From JAJPKK01 sp963807015 (GTDB lineage Bacteria > Pseudomonadota > Alphaproteobacteria > Rhizobiales > Xanthobacteraceae), in contig CAWEAS010000013.1 in the NCBI GenBank assembly GCA_963807015.1, forward strand, positions 313,762 through 377,761: 64,000 nt of DNA. The letters run 5' to 3'. Position numbers and translations under genes: made by a program. The notes beneath the pieces were generated by a model. It saw nothing but the letters and a program-made list of their open reading frames with translations, searched no databases and was not told the origin of the DNA. Shown piece by piece: positions 9,433 to 18,082 of this stretch (the first letter of the stretch is position 1; every line of letters starts with the position of its first letter).

Positions 9433-10485
9433 TCACCGGGAAGATGCTGCAGTGTCTTGCGGGAAATAAACGTCGACTTTCATTCCGACTGAGAGTGGAC
9501 CCGGCTCGGATAAATCCACCAACACCTCAACGACATCGACATCGGTGGCGTTACGTTGATCGCGCACCTTGTTGCGTCCTGATTCGACGAGCGGCGCGAT
9601 GGAGGAGACCTTCCCTCCGAATTCGCGTCCGCGAAAGGCGGTGGACCGCACCGTCACCGACTGCCCCATCTTGATCACTCCAATGTCACGCTCATCGACC
9701 TCGGCACGCACGCGCAATGCCGAAACGTCGCCAAGAATCACAAGCGGCTGCGGCGACGAAGGAGACGCTAATTCACCCACCTTGGCGTTCACTTGCAGAA
9801 TGGTGCTTCCAATCGGCGCGCGAATTGTCATCTTCTCGATCGCCGCCGCGGTCGTCAGCAGTTCAATGCGCGCGAGGTTCAGTTGGCCTTCGACCTGAGA
9901 CGGCGGCGGCGTCTCGGCGGCGACTCTGCGAAGCTCGGCGCTTTGCTCTTTCAGATGGTTTTGGGCCATCACCAAGGCGGAACGGGCAGCATCGACATCG
10001 GCATCCGTAGCCCGGCCGGCCCGTCTTTCCACGGCCACCTGATCGAGCAATGCGCGTGCATCGGCGATTGCCTTTTCGGCATCGGCCACCGCATCATCAG
10101 CCCGGCGTCGTATCGCGGCTTTGGTCGAGGGGTATTCGTCGTCTCGCGCTCGCAAACGCAACGCAACTTGCACCTCAGCCGCTTGGAGACGTCGGCGGGC
10201 CTCGTCGTCGGTAATGCGAACGAGCGGCTCACCGGCAAATACAGTATCGTTGGCTTTGACCAACACTTCGCCGATGACGCCGATAAGCGGCGCGACAATC
10301 TTGGTCTCTCCCGACAACGGCTCGACCCGACCGGGAGCGACTGCCAACCAACGCTTGTCTTCGGAGAGATCGGCTTTCGCAGCGCGCGTCAATCCCTGCG
10401 CATGTGCAGGCGGCGCGAGTGGGCCAAAAGATACACACAGTAACGCAACAGCAGCGCAAGCTGCTTTGACCTCTCGCGTAATCAT
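9433..10485 (-). CDS. HlyD-family membrane-fusion/adaptor protein
   Basis: 350 residues with an N-terminal signal sequence (hydrophobic AACAAVALLCVSF, then an AHAQ cleavage-like site). The order is the HlyD pattern: a first lipoyl half (VEPLSGETKIVAPLIGVIGEVLVKAN), a helical hairpin about 110-215, a second lipoyl half (TIRAPIGSTILQVNAKVGEL), then a beta-barrel segment with RAEVDERDIGVIKMGQ. No inner-membrane pump or ABC gene is adjacent, so its partner is encoded elsewhere or it is an orphan. Confidence 0.82.
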   Translation of the reverse strand: MITREVKAACAAVALLCVSFGPLAPPAHAQGLTRAAKADLSEDKRWLAVAPGRVEPLSGETKIVAPLIGVIGEVLVKANDTVFAGEPLVRITDDEARRRLQAAEVQVALRLRARDDEYPSTKAAIRRRADDAVADAEKAIADARALLDQVAVERRAGRATDADVDAARSALVMAQNHLKEQSAELRRVAAETPPPSQVEGQLNLARIELLTTAAAIEKMTIRAPIGSTILQVNAKVGELASPSSPQPLVILGDVSALRVRAEVDERDIGVIKMGQSVTVRSTAFRGREFGGKVSSIAPLVESGRNKVRDQRNATDVDVVEVLVDLSEPGPLSVGMKVDVYFPQDTAASSR

Positions 10486-10821
10486 GACCTACTCCAGCGG
10501 GGTGGTGGCGACGGTAGGGCCGTATGGTGAGGACAACTCATTGGGACAGAAAGCAATGTATCGCCGAACGTAGGGTCCCGACAGCACCCTCGGGGTCAGG
10601 CACGCCAGTTTAGGATCGAATTCTCACGGTTGGATGACGAGCCGGCGCCGCGGAAATGGCGCAATGCGCTGCCCTAGTGCGACATATGAGGCCGCAATTG
10701 GGCGTGGGGGGCCGATTGACGACCGGATTCGTTCAGCTCATTTCGCCCGCCCGTTTATGACTCGCGCGACCGGGGATCGCGCGGTCGAGACCTGCACACA
10801 ACCCCAAAGGAAACGTGTCAG
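10486..10821. other. Divergent promoter interval
   Basis: About 335 bp between the divergently transcribed HlyD-like and proline-rich genes. No convincing gene is seen; it presumably holds both promoters. A purine-rich AAAGGAAACG lies just upstream of the 10822 start. Confidence 0.4.
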
Positions 10822-11520
10822 ATGAGCAGAGCTCACCGTTTGACGCTTGCCGTTTCGTTGGCAGCGATGTTCGCTGCCGTTTCGTCGGCCGCGATGGCGC
10901 AACAGCCTCCAAATCCTAACCAGCATCCTAACCAGCCGCCGGCAAAGAGGCCGCCGCAAGGCCAAGCGGCCCATCCACCAGGCCCCCCTGGGGCACATCC
11001 GGGCGGCCCTCCGGGGGCGCATCCGGGCGGTCCGCCGGGCGCTCCGCATCCGGGGGGACCGCCGGCTGCCGCACAGTTCCGTGGTCCAGCCGGCCCGGGA
11101 GGGCCAGGGCAATTCCACGGACCGGCCCACGTCGCTCACATCGGCGAGCGCGGCTACAGCTTCCGCGGGGGCTTCGCCGGGCGCCGCGAGATCGTCAGCT
11201 TTAACCCGCAGGAGCGAGCGATTTGGGGAGGCGGCCGTTGGCACCATGAGCGCCGCTTCGGCCGCTTGGGTTATTGGTGGGAAGTCAACGGCATGTGGTA
11301 CTTCTACGACCAGCCGATGGAAGGCGCTCCCGCATATGTCTCTGAGGTGGAGTTCGGTGACGATGGCGTAGACCCGGATGCTACGGTCGTGGTCGGGGCG
11401 CCTCCCGTTGCGGTCGTCGCGCCGCCTCCGGCGGTCGTGGTGGCACCGGCGCCTGTCGTCGTTGTGCGCCCGTACGTGCCGCCTCCTGTGGTCTGCGTTG
11501 GTCCGCTCTGCATCAGATAA
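10822..11520 (+). CDS. Exported Pro/Gly/His-rich protein of unknown function
   Basis: 232 residues. An N-terminal signal peptide ends in an AMAQ site, followed by a low-complexity region (about 28-100) with repeated PGGPPGAH units. A folded central segment rich in Trp, Tyr and Arg (WGGGRWHHERRFGRLGYWWEV) contains WEVNGMWYFYDQP. The C-terminus is valine/proline-rich. Similar exported proteins are widespread in Nitrobacteraceae but functionally uncharacterised. The start follows AAAGGAAACG, and a strong terminator lies 50 bp downstream, so this is a single-gene unit. Confidence 0.75.
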   Translation: MSRAHRLTLAVSLAAMFAAVSSAAMAQQPPNPNQHPNQPPAKRPPQGQAAHPPGPPGAHPGGPPGAHPGGPPGAPHPGGPPAAAQFRGPAGPGGPGQFHGPAHVAHIGERGYSFRGGFAGRREIVSFNPQERAIWGGGRWHHERRFGRLGYWWEVNGMWYFYDQPMEGAPAYVSEVEFGDDGVDPDATVVVGAPPVAVVAPPPAVVVAPAPVVVVRPYVPPPVVCVGPLCIR

Positions 11521-11570
11521 TCGCTGCACCGCACCCCATCGTTAAGCTGCGCGCTTTGTGTGCGCGCCTC

Positions 11571-11599
11571 GCCCCGGCCTTCGCGCCGGGGCTTTTTTT
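11571..11599 (+). terminator. Rho-independent terminator
   Basis: An eight-base GC stem (GCCCCGGC/GCCGGGGC) with a six-base loop is followed directly by seven T residues. It ends the proline-rich protein transcript. Confidence 0.9.
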
Positions 11600-11761
11600 A
11601 GCAAAGCCTAATCGGGAATCCTCGATAGCAGACTGGAATTAGGTTTCGAATGGCAGCGTCAAAAACTCGCGCGAAACCCGGAAAGCTAATCGGTTGAGGT
11701 TAATACAAGGCAGAGGTGGAGTCGGAGAACTCTTTCAAGTAGCAATGACCGACACGTAGCC

Positions 11762-12451
11762 GTGACCGAAATCTACTGGGCGGGTACCGCGTTCATGATC
11801 GAAATCGTCATGTCATTTATCGGCGGTTTTCTGATCGCTAGCCTGATAGCGTTACTGATAATATCTGCCGTCCACCATCGCGCCGTCCGCCTCACCGAGT
11901 CGCGCCTTATCGACTCCATTCCACGTTCCGCAGGCGAGATTCAAGCGCTCAAGGATAGCGAGCGCGCCGAATATGCGGTCCTTGTTCGCCGGCTGGAATT
12001 CAGATTGGAACAGCTCAAGACCGAGCATGCACACAATGTCGTTGCTCTGGAGCGAAAATCGCAAGCCGTCAGGAAACTGAAGCACCAACTCATCGACGAC
12101 GTTAAGATCATCGATCAGCTCGGGACCAATGCCAAAAGGTTGCGCGCGATAATCGATTCCATCAAATATGAATTTGCAAGCAAATCCGCGGCGCTCGCCT
12201 CGATGGCGGTCACGCTCGCGGAAAAGGATTCGGCGCTTCGTGAGGCGCAAAGCAGAATGACTGAGCTGCGATTTGCGGCCGAGAGCCAGCGCCTCGAGAT
12301 TGAGGCCATGAACGCGCAGATTGACGTTCTCAAAGCACAGACCTTCGCCGCACCATTGGTCGATTCCCCTCCGCTCGCGCAATCAGCATTTACCGATCCC
12401 GATAGCCAAGGCGCCGGAGCCCGCCTGACGCTCATCGCGAGAGCAACATGA
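11762..12451 (+). CDS. Membrane-anchored coiled-coil protein, unknown function
   Basis: 229 residues. A single N-terminal membrane helix (about 11-38, IVMSFIGGFLIASLIALLII) is followed by about 150 residues of charged heptad-like sequence predicted to form a long coiled coil, then a flexible tail. The frame opens with GTG at 11762; an ATG at 11794 just before the helix is an alternative. No recognised family; the architecture suggests a scaffold in the cell envelope. Confidence 0.65.
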   Translation: MTEIYWAGTAFMIEIVMSFIGGFLIASLIALLIISAVHHRAVRLTESRLIDSIPRSAGEIQALKDSERAEYAVLVRRLEFRLEQLKTEHAHNVVALERKSQAVRKLKHQLIDDVKIIDQLGTNAKRLRAIIDSIKYEFASKSAALASMAVTLAEKDSALREAQSRMTELRFAAESQRLEIEAMNAQIDVLKAQTFAAPLVDSPPLAQSAFTDPDSQGAGARLTLIARAT

Positions 12452-12668
12452 CTTTGCAAGACCGTTACAAGAGTTAGCCCCACCGACGGCCCTCGTTCGC
12501 ATCGGGCGACCATCAACCCGTCAGACTTTTCGCACCCCCGCAGGCGGACTCTGTCTCGCCGACCCCCGCCCATTTCGATCGAACAACGTTGCGCTGAATC
12601 AAGGCCGCTCCCGCCGACCTATGTTTTTTAGGTTCTCTTGCGAGCACAATGCCGAGGCGGGCGAGGCA

Positions 12669-13109
12669 ATGACAGGTGACGCGGAGCGCGGCCGTTCGGC
12701 CGTTACGGTTCTGGTGGTCGATGACGATCCGGCGGTGCGGGACTCGCTCAAGTTTTGGCTCGAGCTCGAGGGATTTCGCGTGCGCGTTTACTCAGGCGGC
12801 CCGGAATTGCTGAACGACTTCCCGATTCCCACGGAGGGCTGCCTTGTCATAGATCAGATAATGCCTGGCATGTCGGGATTGGATGTGGTTGATGTCTTTC
12901 GCAAGCGTGGCGGGCAGCTTCCCACTATCCTGATCACCCCCCACGCCGACGTCAGCCTTCGAAACAACGCGGCATCGAGGGGCGTTACCATTCTCGAGAA
13001 GCCGTTCCTTGAGCGTGTCCTCGTCGATGCAATCAACGAAGCGACAGGCGTTGATCGAAATCAAAGCGCCGTTCCCGGGCCGACATCAGGTTCCCCAATG
13101 ATTGGATGA
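12669..13109 (+). CDS. Single-domain response regulator (CheY/FixJ receiver)
   Basis: About 146 residues holding one receiver domain and no output domain. From the ATG at 12669 the key residues are the acidic pair D19/D20, phospho-acceptor D62 (CLVIDQIMPGMSG), T90 (ILIT) and K111 (EKPF), all intact. The frame is open to an upstream ATG at 12621, but 12669 follows a purine-rich GGCGGGCGAGG tract. It is closest in character to FixJ-type receivers. No kinase lies beside it. Confidence 0.82.
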   Translation: MTGDAERGRSAVTVLVVDDDPAVRDSLKFWLELEGFRVRVYSGGPELLNDFPIPTEGCLVIDQIMPGMSGLDVVDVFRKRGGQLPTILITPHADVSLRNNAASRGVTILEKPFLERVLVDAINEATGVDRNQSAVPGPTSGSPMIG

Positions 13110-13115
13110 GGTCAA

Positions 13116-13562
13116 ATGAGCACAGTTCGTATTCCGCACGATGCCATCGTGTTTGTCGGCGATGGTCGCAAGGCGCTGTTTCTGCGCAATCAAGGCGATG
13201 AGAAATTTCCTGATCTCAAGACCGAGCGGGTGTTCGTGGATCACAATCCACCGACTCACGAGCAGGGCACCGACAGGCCGGGACGTTCCTTCCCTCGCAC
13301 GGGCACTGGGCAAGGCACCGTGGAACCCACCGACTGGCATGACATCGAAGAGCACCGATTTGCCCGTATGGTCGCTGACGCGCTCGAAAAATTCGTTCGC
13401 GAGCGCAAGGTGAAAGCCGTCATTGTCGCAGCGCCGCCGCGGACGCTTGCCGACCTGCGCCGAGCCTTCCACGCAAGCGTGAAGGATTCCATCATCGCCG
13501 AAATCGACAAGGATTTAACCAAGCAGCCCATTTACGAGATTGAAAAGCACCTCTCCACCTAG
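13116..13562 (+). CDS. Host-attachment family protein
   Basis: 148 residues. Resembles the family annotated as protein required for attachment to host cells in Hyphomicrobiales (Host_attach, related to archaeal release-factor-like folds). Family-like features: an early IVFVGDGRKALFLRN strand, a polar central region (DRPGRSFPRTGTGQGTVEPTDWH) and a late VIVAAPPRTLADLRR segment. It begins six bases after the response regulator stop, so they probably form an operon. Direct attachment function is known only loosely for the family. Confidence 0.75.
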   Translation: MSTVRIPHDAIVFVGDGRKALFLRNQGDEKFPDLKTERVFVDHNPPTHEQGTDRPGRSFPRTGTGQGTVEPTDWHDIEEHRFARMVADALEKFVRERKVKAVIVAAPPRTLADLRRAFHASVKDSIIAEIDKDLTKQPIYEIEKHLST

Positions 13563-13604
13563 CGAGAGACGCGAAGCTCTGGGAATGAGAGCGACAGGAT
13601 CACG

Positions 13605-13651
13605 TGGTACAGCTGGGTGGACTCGAGCCACCGGCCTCCTGATCCACAGTC
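13605..13651 (-). repeat. Diverged copy of the tRNA-His 3' part (old attachment site)
   Basis: Matches the 3' 47 bases of the intact tRNA-His gene (48948-48994) in the same orientation with five differences, including the encoded CCA. Unlike the intact gene, its T stem is fully paired (A63 opposite U51), but position 54 is C. Upstream tRNA sequence is missing. It marks the left boundary of the accessory block and is best read as the oldest attachment-site remnant. Confidence 0.8.
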
Positions 13652-13927
13652 TTGCGGCCCGCAAGCTGTTGGGATTTCTTTGGTTTTCTGAACAGCTATA
13701 AGAGGGGCTGAAGGGCATCGCAGAGTGCGAAGCGTATCTGGCGTTGGTGGGCCGGCTGTTGGCGGCCACCGGTGACAGCGCGCCGGCCTACCTCGGGCAG
13801 CTGCTTCGGTCGCTGCCGCCTGATGAGGCGTAGACCACTCTGCCGGGAGCAATTCGGCCGGGTGCGCTTGCGCGTCGCGTCCGGTCGGATACGACTTTCC
13901 GAGCGGGGCGACAAAGGGGGAGTGACG
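13652..13927. other. Island left margin without a confident gene
   Basis: An open stretch of about 40 codons ending with a TAG at 13831-13833 (ending RSLPPDEA) has coding-like composition but no clear start. It is perhaps the 3' end of a gene cut when the island inserted or decayed. Confidence 0.3.
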
Positions 13928-14050
13928 ATGCTTGGGCGGTTCGCTTATTTCCTGCACTGGCTGGTGCGCGGCTTCGCAGCGCTTTTCCTTGCAGTCGGCC
14001 TAGCGGGAGGGCGGAAGCAAAGAGCACAGAGCACACGGTGTTGCTGGTAG
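13928..14050 (+). CDS. Small membrane protein (putative)
   Basis: 40 residues starting MLGRFAYFLHWLVRGFAALF, with one hydrophobic helix and a basic tail. A strong ribosome site (AAAGGGGGAG) lies directly upstream of the ATG, and the gene for a coiled-coil protein follows. Too short for family assignment. Confidence 0.4.
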   Translation: MLGRFAYFLHWLVRGFAALFLAVGLAGGRKQRAQSTRCCW

Positions 14051-14060
14051 CCGCTGCCAT

Positions 14061-14363
14061 ATGCCAAAGAAGAGAGCCACCCTCGACACGATCCTCACGA
14101 CTATGGAGCGCGGCTTCGCCGCTGTCGCCAGCGACATCGCCGACATCAAATCCACGATGGCCACCAAAGCCGACGTTCATGCAATCGTGCATAAAGAACT
14201 CGCCCCCGTCCGCTCAGAACTCAAATCAATCCGCGACGACCTGGACGACCTCGCAGAGAAAGTCGAGAACGTCATCGGCTTCCGCAAGGAGATTGACCAC
14301 GCGCTGGAGCGCATCGCCGCGATTGAGAAGCACCTCGGTCTCGACAAGAAAATCGCCGCCTAA
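14061..14363 (+). CDS. Small coiled-coil protein, unknown function
   Basis: 100 residues, almost entirely charged amphipathic helix (for example SELKSIRDDLDDLAEKVENV), predicted to form a coiled coil. Comparable short proteins recur in mobile regions of Hyphomicrobiales, some beside toxin or repressor genes, but no function is established. It converges on the gene at 14365-14598 with a one-base gap. Confidence 0.65.
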   Translation: MPKKRATLDTILTTMERGFAAVASDIADIKSTMATKADVHAIVHKELAPVRSELKSIRDDLDDLAEKVENVIGFRKEIDHALERIAAIEKHLGLDKKIAA

Positions 14364-14364
14364 C

Positions 14365-14598
14365 CTACGCCCTCGCTACGCGCCACCCCACTACACCGGC
14401 CTTTACAGCCTCGCCGGTTGCAACACTCCGCCACGTGCCATTCGACCAAAGGCAGAGATAGGGTAGGGTGTAGGTGCCGACGTGATCTTCACAAAGCAAT
14501 TCGCAGGCCTTGTCGGCGGGCGGCGCGCCATCGCCCGGAAACGCGGCCAGGCGTTGTCGCCGAGCAGCGATACGTTTGCTCACTTCCGTCGCATTCAT
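14365..14598 (-). CDS. Small conserved protein, unknown function
   Basis: 77 residues. The C-terminal half (TYTLPYLCLWSNGTWRSV, then GEAVKAGVVGWR) resembles short uncharacterised proteins common in accessory DNA of Nitrobacteraceae, which share a Pro-Tyr-x-Cys, Trp-rich and V-I/V-GWR pattern. The N-terminal helix is basic. No function can be proposed. Confidence 0.5.
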   Translation of the reverse strand: MNATEVSKRIAARRQRLAAFPGDGAPPADKACELLCEDHVGTYTLPYLCLWSNGTWRSVATGEAVKAGVVGWRVARA

Positions 14599-14601
14599 CT
14601 A

Positions 14602-14739
14602 GCCGACACCATCTCCTACATAGCCACCGACAACTGGGGCAATTCGGCCGCCACCACCCGCACCATCCTCATCGAAGCCCCTTCCATCGTCCCAACTCCC
14701 GACGCCACCTCAACGGTCGCAGCCTCCACCTCCCAATAG
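14602..14739 (+). pseudogene. Fragment resembling the end of an Ig-like/HYR surface-protein repeat
   Basis: About 45 codons ending at a stop; the peptide contains ISYIATDNWGNSAATTRTIL, the ATD-x-x-GN pattern of HYR/bacterial Ig-like repeats in large surface proteins, followed by a Thr/Ser/Ala-rich tail. There is no matching upstream domain, and the 5' part of the frame is antisense to the 14365-14598 gene. Read as a remnant. Confidence 0.3.
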
Positions 14740-14894
14740 CCCGCCACTTATTCGGATTCGGACGCGAGAAGCATGACGACGCGGTGGACGCGCTTGTCTG
14801 CCTCATCCTCGGCCTCGTCGGTGATGGGATTGAGGAGCAGAAGGTTCACTATGTCTCCAGTCAGGCGACCGATCAAACCTGCTCCGGCGCGATA

Positions 14895-16652
14895 TCAAAA
14901 GATGACGAGCAGCCCCGCAGTCGCGCTGTGGATCGATGTGCCGTTCGCCAGCGTGCCGTCATAGCGCATGAACAGATTGACCGCTCGCGTCGATAGGCTG
15001 AAACGAGCTCCGACCGCCGCTGCATCCTGGGGCCAGCGGGCGCCATTGACCGTGAAGCCGGCGTCCGGCGCGCCCTGGAAATTCGCCGTGATGCCGCGGG
15101 TGGGATCGGCATAGTCATGCGCCCAACCGGCCCGCAACGCGAACCCTAGCGGGACGGCGAGACCGATGGGCACGTCGTAGGCGAATTCCGCCCCGAGAAC
15201 GCCGAGCGCCAAGTTCGCGGTTTGGCTGTCGACATTGAGGCCGATCGCCCCCGCCCCATTCTCGGCGAAGCCCGTCTGCGCAACGACGATGCCCTGAAAC
15301 GAAACGAACGGCGTCGCAGTCGCGCGATCATTCAAGCGGAAATGATAACCTCCCTCGGCGCGGGACAGAAACGCATTGGCGATCGGATTGCCCGATGCCG
15401 CGCGCGCCACGCCGGGAAAGTCGATGCTGCGGTTCACCCCGGCTGTGTTGTAGGAATAGCCGAGTGCGGCGTCGAAGTACCAAGGGCCCACGGCGTAGCC
15501 CGCATAAGATCCTACGGCGAAACTATCGAGGTCGCCGCTGCCGGGGATTCCGCTCGTGCTGAAGGCGCTGTGCACATAGGACGCTGCGGCACCCACCTGC
15601 AGCGCCGAACCGAAACGATGGTCGACGCCGGCCGCGACGCCGCCGCCGGCGTACCCGAAGCCATGGCTGTCGCCGTTGCCGGACAACGTGCCGCCGCCGG
15701 CAAGGCCGCTCACCCATGGCCGCAATTCGCCGCCGCCGAGCGGGCCAATCACGGCGCGCGCCAGATGCGTCTGGTCCCGCAACACATCGAGGAACATCTG
15801 CCCCACGCCGATCGCCACCGTTGGCACGTCGGCATAGATCTCGCCATCGAGCTGCGCCAGCGCTGAGCGCAGCGGCGCGGGGTCGCCGAAATTGAGCAGG
15901 TCGAGCGCGTTATAGACACTGTCCATGTCGCCATACAGTGGTGGCGGCGTAGCGTGATCGAGCGCGTTCGCGACCGAGCCCACATTGCTGCCGCCCGCGG
16001 CGGGCGTATAGGCCAGGGCGAAAGCCCCAATAGCCTGCCGGTTGATGAAGGTGCCGGCGAATCCCAGAGGCGGCGGGCCACAGCCCGGTCCGCCACCGCT
16101 CTTGCCGACCAAGAACTCCTGCACGGCGCCGCCATTCCCCCACCCGGCGATCGGGCCTGCGGTGCCGATCAGGAGACAGGTTCCCGCTGCAACCTGGACA
16201 ATGGTCTCCATGGTCGGCAGGTTTTGCAGCGCCAACACGTCTTTTATTTGCGCCGGAGTGAGCCCGCGAACCGCATTCGTTCCCACCATCCAGGGACCTT
16301 GCGCACTGCCGCCGGGCCCGTAGAAACGCACATATTGCGTTGGCACCGTAGTCAACACGACGAACGCCGGTGAGGATGGGAGATCGACGAAAGGCTTCGT
16401 CGGCGCGGGAATTCCCGTATAGATGTTGGCGTCGACGCCGTTGGTGATCGGCCCCGACAGTGAACCCGGAGTGCCGGAGCAGCCAGCGCACAGCGGAAAT
16501 TGCTGCCCCCTATACACCGGGACGGTAATGATCTGGCCGGGCGGCAAGGGCAACCCGCTCTGCGCCGGCGCCGGGGCGGGAATTGCGATCGCCAGCGCCA
16601 CGACGGCGCATAGAAGTAAACGAATTTTCCCAAGGAGCTGAAAGCGTTGCAT
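14895..16652 (-). CDS. Autotransporter-type outer-membrane beta-barrel protein
   Basis: About 585 residues. Signal peptide (LLLCAVVALAIAIPAPAPAQ), a Gly/Pro-rich passenger of about 270 residues with several Cys, then an autotransporter barrel of about 270 residues in which strands alternate (for example LRPWVSGLAGGGTLSG and YAVGPWYFDAALGYSYNTAG). The chain ends in Phe, the usual outer-membrane insertion signal. The start is the ATG at 16652 because GGAGG lies seven bases upstream; an in-frame TTG at 16670 is less likely. The passenger carries no recognised enzyme motif. It lies within island A. Confidence 0.85.
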   Translation of the reverse strand: MQRFQLLGKIRLLLCAVVALAIAIPAPAPAQSGLPLPPGQIITVPVYRGQQFPLCAGCSGTPGSLSGPITNGVDANIYTGIPAPTKPFVDLPSSPAFVVLTTVPTQYVRFYGPGGSAQGPWMVGTNAVRGLTPAQIKDVLALQNLPTMETIVQVAAGTCLLIGTAGPIAGWGNGGAVQEFLVGKSGGGPGCGPPPLGFAGTFINRQAIGAFALAYTPAAGGSNVGSVANALDHATPPPLYGDMDSVYNALDLLNFGDPAPLRSALAQLDGEIYADVPTVAIGVGQMFLDVLRDQTHLARAVIGPLGGGELRPWVSGLAGGGTLSGNGDSHGFGYAGGGVAAGVDHRFGSALQVGAAASYVHSAFSTSGIPGSGDLDSFAVGSYAGYAVGPWYFDAALGYSYNTAGVNRSIDFPGVARAASGNPIANAFLSRAEGGYHFRLNDRATATPFVSFQGIVVAQTGFAENGAGAIGLNVDSQTANLALGVLGAEFAYDVPIGLAVPLGFALRAGWAHDYADPTRGITANFQGAPDAGFTVNGARWPQDAAAVGARFSLSTRAVNLFMRYDGTLANGTSIHSATAGLLVIF

Positions 16653-16707
16653 AAGCGTTCCTCCGATCAAGGATTCGCTTAGTCGGCACCTTTCAATCCA
16701 GCTACAA

Positions 16708-16911
16708 TCACAGCGTCTGATGTCGGCGGCTCGCCGTCAATCTGTCTCCGCCGGTTTCCACTGCAATTCGTCGTAATTCCGTAATGAGACGCAAAATCCA
16801 CTGGAACAATGCCGTGCAAGACGGAGAATCCTCATCCATCTCGCGCCAGCACGGCTCGGCGTGGGGTAGGGGAGCCCCCTTTCCCAAATCCTCTTTGCCC
16901 TTTTCGGTCAT
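16708..16911 (-). CDS. Small hypothetical protein
   Basis: 67 residues; its ATG overlaps the stop of the preceding M41-like reading frame by four bases (ATGA), which supports translation. It has one aromatic/Leu-rich helix (ALFQWILRLITELRRI). No family recognised. Confidence 0.35.
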   Translation of the reverse strand: MTEKGKEDLGKGAPLPHAEPCWREMDEDSPSCTALFQWILRLITELRRIAVETGGDRLTASRRHQTL

Positions 16912-17400
16912 TTATGCGGTAAGCCGCGGGGTGCGTTGGGTTCTGGCGGGCGAGTAGCATGGTCGACCGCTAAGGCCGCGACATCTTCCGAATTGAGGCG
17001 CCCCTTCTCCGACAAAGCGGACGCAACCCTGTCAATCAGGGCGCGACGGCTCTCCAAGATCGCACGGGCACGCATAATCCCCTCTGCGCGCAATCGATCG
17101 TGCGTTTCCACCGGCAGCGGATCGAGCAAAAGGATGACCTTTGCGGCGTCGGTAAGCAAAGCGCACTCATGAATGTCGACTTTGGAATAGCTCTGCCGCT
17201 TCGGCGCCGGCCTCGCATAGCGCTATCTGATCGACAATTCCCAGTTGCGGGGAACACTCGATCAATGAGCTTCCGGCGCTATCATCACTAGGCTTGATCT
17301 CAATGAACTCGATTTGCAGCCCTAGAACGGTCGCCAGGATTGCGTGTCCCGCCTCGTGGACAGCGGTTGCCCAGCGCACCGCGTTGCTATCGGGGCTCAC
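16908..17400 (-). pseudogene. Frameshifted M41-like zincin (HEAGH peptidase domain)
   Basis: Two overlapping reading frames together give one recognisable protein. The first (17400-17167) has AVHEAGHAILATVLG, the HExxH zinc motif of the FtsH/M41-like zincins, followed by a DQIALCEAGAEAAELF helix. The second (ending 16908) has LLTDAAKVILLLDPLPVETH and a helical tail typical of small stand-alone M41-like proteins. They join if one base is shifted near 17180. An open frame from 17636 to 17397 upstream overlaps by four bases and may be a degraded N-terminal part. Either a disrupted gene or a sequence error. Confidence 0.55.
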
Positions 17401-17755
17401 GCCAGTTTCGTGACGCCTTGCGTGATACCCGCATCAACCGCGGCGAGCCAAATATTGGGGCAGCATGGAACCCGGTCGGCGGCCAGACTTGGCTCAGTGC
17501 AGGGGCCACGAGGCTCATCTATGGACAACGCGAACTCGCCACTACGTACGACCCTCCGGGCGACAGAACTGCAGACTGGACACGTGGCCGATTTCCTAGC
17601 CCTCATTCCGCATCTCCAAATTAGGCATTCGCTCAAGAGATCGGATTTGACCCTCGCAGCTATCGGTTCTTTTCGCCTCTCATCAACAAGGTGCCCGGAT
17701 CAAGGCCGTAAACCTCGGGCGATTGCCGGCTATTTCCCTGGTTGTTGATTGGCTA

Positions 17756-18082
17756 TCATGCATCGCGGCACGCCCGGTAATTACCGTTCAACTCAGCCTC
17801 AAGCAATAAGATCGCCGCACGCCGGCGGATCATATTGGTGACCTGACGAATTTCTTGCACCGTGAGCGGACGGCCTAAAAGAGCGTACTGGCGATAGGAC
17901 AGCCACTTTTTGACGACTTGGTAGCCGCCAATTCGATATTCCCAGACGGCTGCTGGAACCGAGGCCCAATGCGTATTCTCGTTCAGAAATACGCGGGTCG
18001 GAGCGCCCAGCAATCCTAACGGATCGGGCGTAGCCGGGGCTAACTGGCGTAAAGCTGCTGTCAATTCTGCTGCCTTGTCCCA
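17756..18082 (-). pseudogene. Out-of-frame 3' end of the restriction-modification gene
   Basis: This stretch encodes AVWEYRIGGYQVVKKWLSYR followed by LGRPLTVQEIRQVT and an RRRAAILLLE helix ending ELNGNY. That is the conserved C-terminal signature of large single-chain restriction-modification methyltransferases. It lies in the +1 frame relative to the upstream gene and would be joined to it by adding one G (or removing two) at the G9 tract. It is not an independent gene. Confidence 0.8.

Noticed and set aside
10738..11529. 263-codon minus-strand frame opposite the proline-rich protein
   Set aside because: Arg/His/Asp-rich mirror of the GC-rich repeats; the plus strand has a signal peptide, ribosome site and terminator.
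17344..17748. 134-codon plus-strand frame near the M41-like remnant
   Set aside because: Antisense to the HEAGH-containing frame; no motif and no ribosome site.
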